Assembly: GCA_003021005.1 (NCBI GenBank)
Contig: PXRI01000033.1
Location: 1 to 64,000, forward strand
Reading direction: 5' to 3'
Source: Halobacteriales archaeon QS_1_69_70
GTDB lineage: Archaea > Halobacteriota > Halobacteria > Halobacteriales > Haloarculaceae
Length of the DNA: 64,000 bases
In this document: positions 62,311-64,000 of the stretch, piece after piece
Numbering within the stretch: position 1 is the first letter of the stretch
How the letters are laid out: each line of letters begins with the position of its first letter
The notes under the pieces: generated by a model
The model's input: only the letters and a program-made list of their open reading frames with translations
Databases searched by the model: none
Told to the model about the DNA's origin: nothing
Program-made: the position numbers and the translations under genes

Positions 62311-63604
62311 TTACCCGCGGGCGCGCCAGCCTTCCCCGGCCAAGCCGGCAAGGCCGGCGACCCCGGCGAGGGCCGCGAGGATCTCGAGGGCGCCGACCCA
62401 GAACGGCAGATACAGGCCGGCCCAGGAGCCGACGACGGCGCCAGGCCTCGGCGTCCGGGTGAGCGACCCGGTCGGCCTCGTAGACGATGCCGCCCTCCCG
62501 TGCGAGCGAGTACTGCCAGACGACCGAGCCGTTCCGGTCGATCTCGATCACCCGGCTGTTCCGGGAGTCGGTGATCAGGGTGTTGCCGTTCGGGAGTCGG
62601 TCGGCGTCTCGCGGCCACTGGAGCTTCGTGCCCGAGCCGGTCCCGTCGTATGTCCAGACGACCTCGTCGGTCGCGGCGTCGACCTCGACGACGCGATCGG
62701 CGCCGGCCGGGCCGCCGTGGGAGCTGTCGGCGATCAGGACGGTGCCGCCGTCGATACGCATGGGGTTGTGCTGTTCGTTCATCACGGCGTGGTCGTCCGG
62801 CTGGCCGACCACGTTCACGATCTCGTCCGTCCCGGGGTCGATCTCGAGGACGACGTCGAAGTTCCGGATCGAGACCTGGACGTTCCCGTTGTCGAGCCGG
62901 TCGACGTCGTTCATGTGCGTCCAGTCGGACTCCGGGCCCTGCCGGCGGAACTCCTCTTGGCTGTCCTTGGGAACGTGTTCGTCCCAGAACTCGGTGTCCT
63001 CGGCGATGTGGGCGGTCGCGTTCCACTGCCAGGTGACCGCGCCGGACCCGTCCACGGTGAACACGCGGTCGTTGCCCATGTCGGCGATGACGGTCTCGCC
63101 GTTCTCGAGGCGGTCGGCGTCGTGGACCTCGTGGTGGGTCGGGAACGCGTCGTACCACGCGTGCTCCCAGACGACGTCTTGGGTCTCGAAGTCGACCTCC
63201 ACCACGCGGTTGTGGATGCACCGGAACGGATCCGGCGTGCCCGCCTGGGGGGTGCCGCCGTACTCATCGGGGCACTCGACGCCGGGCGCGCGGGCGCTTT
63301 CGCCCATCGAAACGAGAACCGTCCCGTTATCGGTGAGTTCCGCGTCGAAGACGAAGGCGTTCGGCGGGTCGTATCGCCAGACGGTCTCGCCGTCCGGAGC
63401 GACCAACCGGACGTCGCCGTTGTCGTTCCGGAAGCTATCGTAGGACTGTGTCGAGACGAGAGTGTATCCCGGGTAGGCGCCGGACGTCGTGTTGTCGTCC
63501 GGGAGTGGTCGTTTCTCGGCGGCGGAAAGCGCCTGGACGCCGAGGAAGGCGGTCGAGAGGAGGACGACGGCGGCGAGGACCTGGATGCGGCGGCGAGGCT
63601 CCAT
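62311..63604 (-). pseudogene. Arylsulfotransferase-like protein, C-terminus frameshifted
   Basis: About 430 residues when one base is removed. A signal anchor (IQVLAAVVLLSTAFLGVQAL) is followed by a beta-propeller with repeated WEHAWYDAFPTHHEVHDADR, VIADMGNDRVFTVDGSGAVT, WTHMNDVDRLDNGNVQVSIR and LQWPRDADRLPNGNTLITDS blades, as in arylsulfate sulfotransferase-like (ASST) proteins of haloarchaea. At about 62442 (gaggcctggcgcc on the minus strand) the frame breaks; the other frame gives a C-terminal membrane helix (GLYLPFWVGALEILAALAGV) and a stop at 62311. Without the shift the ORF runs on as Arg-rich nonsense to 62231. The catalytic His/Arg assignment is uncertain, and the substrate is unknown. 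ATG 63604 starts MEPRRRIQVLAA. Confidence 0.78.
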
Positions 63605-64000
63605 GAACGTCCCGGCGGCGTGCCGTCGGTTAGAGTTGTCGGTCGCTCGGGAGGGGTTGCGTTCTCCTGGCCGGTCGTTGTCACGACGGCGGCGATTTGC
63701 TCCAGGCCGTGGATCGGGTGGCGGGTCCAAAATGAGGAGAGACGGGCGATGAAAGCCTGCATGGAGAAAGAAACACAGCCAGGTTCAAGTGCCTCCCGGG
63801 AACATAATGCAAACCTGCAGGAAGGCGGTCTGGACTTCAAGATGGAAACTGTCGAGGACAGCAATTTCTGGCTCTAAATTCTCAATTTCCAAGTAGAAGA
63901 AGTTTAGCTACGCCCACTGATTTCGTCGCTGTCAATGTCCGGGCCCTATGAGTAATCCGGCGCCAATTTACAGAATAAGCTGCTCAACCGAATCCTCTAC
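63605..64000. other. Right-end region without a supported gene
   Basis: The last 396 bases become AT-rich after about 63730. A short open frame starting at 63751 (MKACMEKETQPGSSASREHN) has no motif or clear coding character. No tRNA, repeat or promoter can be identified with confidence. It may be the edge of another AT-rich accessory stretch beyond the window. Confidence 0.5.

Noticed and set aside
63751-63877. Small plus-strand ORF near the right end
   Set aside because: It is short, lacks a promoter, and has no motif; its longer frame is the shadow of the ASST-like gene.

Overview
The window is a piece of a halophilic archaeal chromosome (class Halobacteria). The evidence is very high GC in most genes, strongly acidic proteins, archaeal-only components (split RNA polymerase subunits K, N, F and D, L21e, L18e, EF-1beta, RNase J, TmcA, isopentenyl phosphate kinase), Tat-type lipoprotein signals and TATA boxes about 25-30 bases before start codons, typical of leaderless transcripts. 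I cannot assign a genus with confidence.

Layout. 1-11 kb: a methylmalonyl-CoA mutase large subunit cut by the window edge, a GNAT protein, an acyl-CoA synthetase, an AT-rich membrane ORF, an S9 peptidase, an MFS transporter, a frameshifted HTTM membrane protein and a small DNA-binding protein. 11.5-19 kb: a Na+/H+ antiporter, a convergent lipoprotein/PKD-protein cassette (copy 1), tyrS, a zinc-finger protein, a truncated ndk fragment and an AT-rich pilin-like ORF. 19-29 kb: two metE-family genes, then HemK, MscS, rsmA, DUF655, rpoF, rpl21e, EF-1beta and a zinc-ribbon protein, all leftward, and tmcA rightward. 29.4-36.5 kb: a 6.7 kb block between 167-base inverted repeats, carrying a ferredoxin/fixA/fixB/fixCX electron-transfer operon, two GNAT/DUF genes and small proteins.

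36.5-57.5 kb is the archaeal information-processing and mevalonate supercluster, all leftward: tRNA-Ser, S13, S4, S11, rpoD, tRNA-Leu, L18e, L13, S9, rpoN, rpoK, eno, S2, then mvk, ipk, RNase J, idsA and gltX. Two accessory blocks interrupt it. One, at 41.1-46.7 kb, has a GIDE-domain protein, an SDR, a membrane protein, a serpin and a broken acyl-CoA ligase. The other, at 48.6-51.3 kb, has an AT-rich three-gene secreted-protein operon and a Nudix protein. 57.7-63.6 kb: Mrp/ApbC ATPase, moaA, a second and decayed copy of the lipoprotein/PKD cassette, and an arylsulfotransferase-like protein.

The main points of interest are: the duplicated convergent lipoprotein/PKD cassette with near-identical cores and different C-terminal tails; three arrays of hairpins that share an 11-base loop but have compensating stem changes; the 167-base inverted repeats; the AT-rich operon with a metzincin-like protein lacking its first zinc-binding histidine; and an unusual number of broken reading frames, including the essential gene rpsB, which needs a read-level check before any biological reading.
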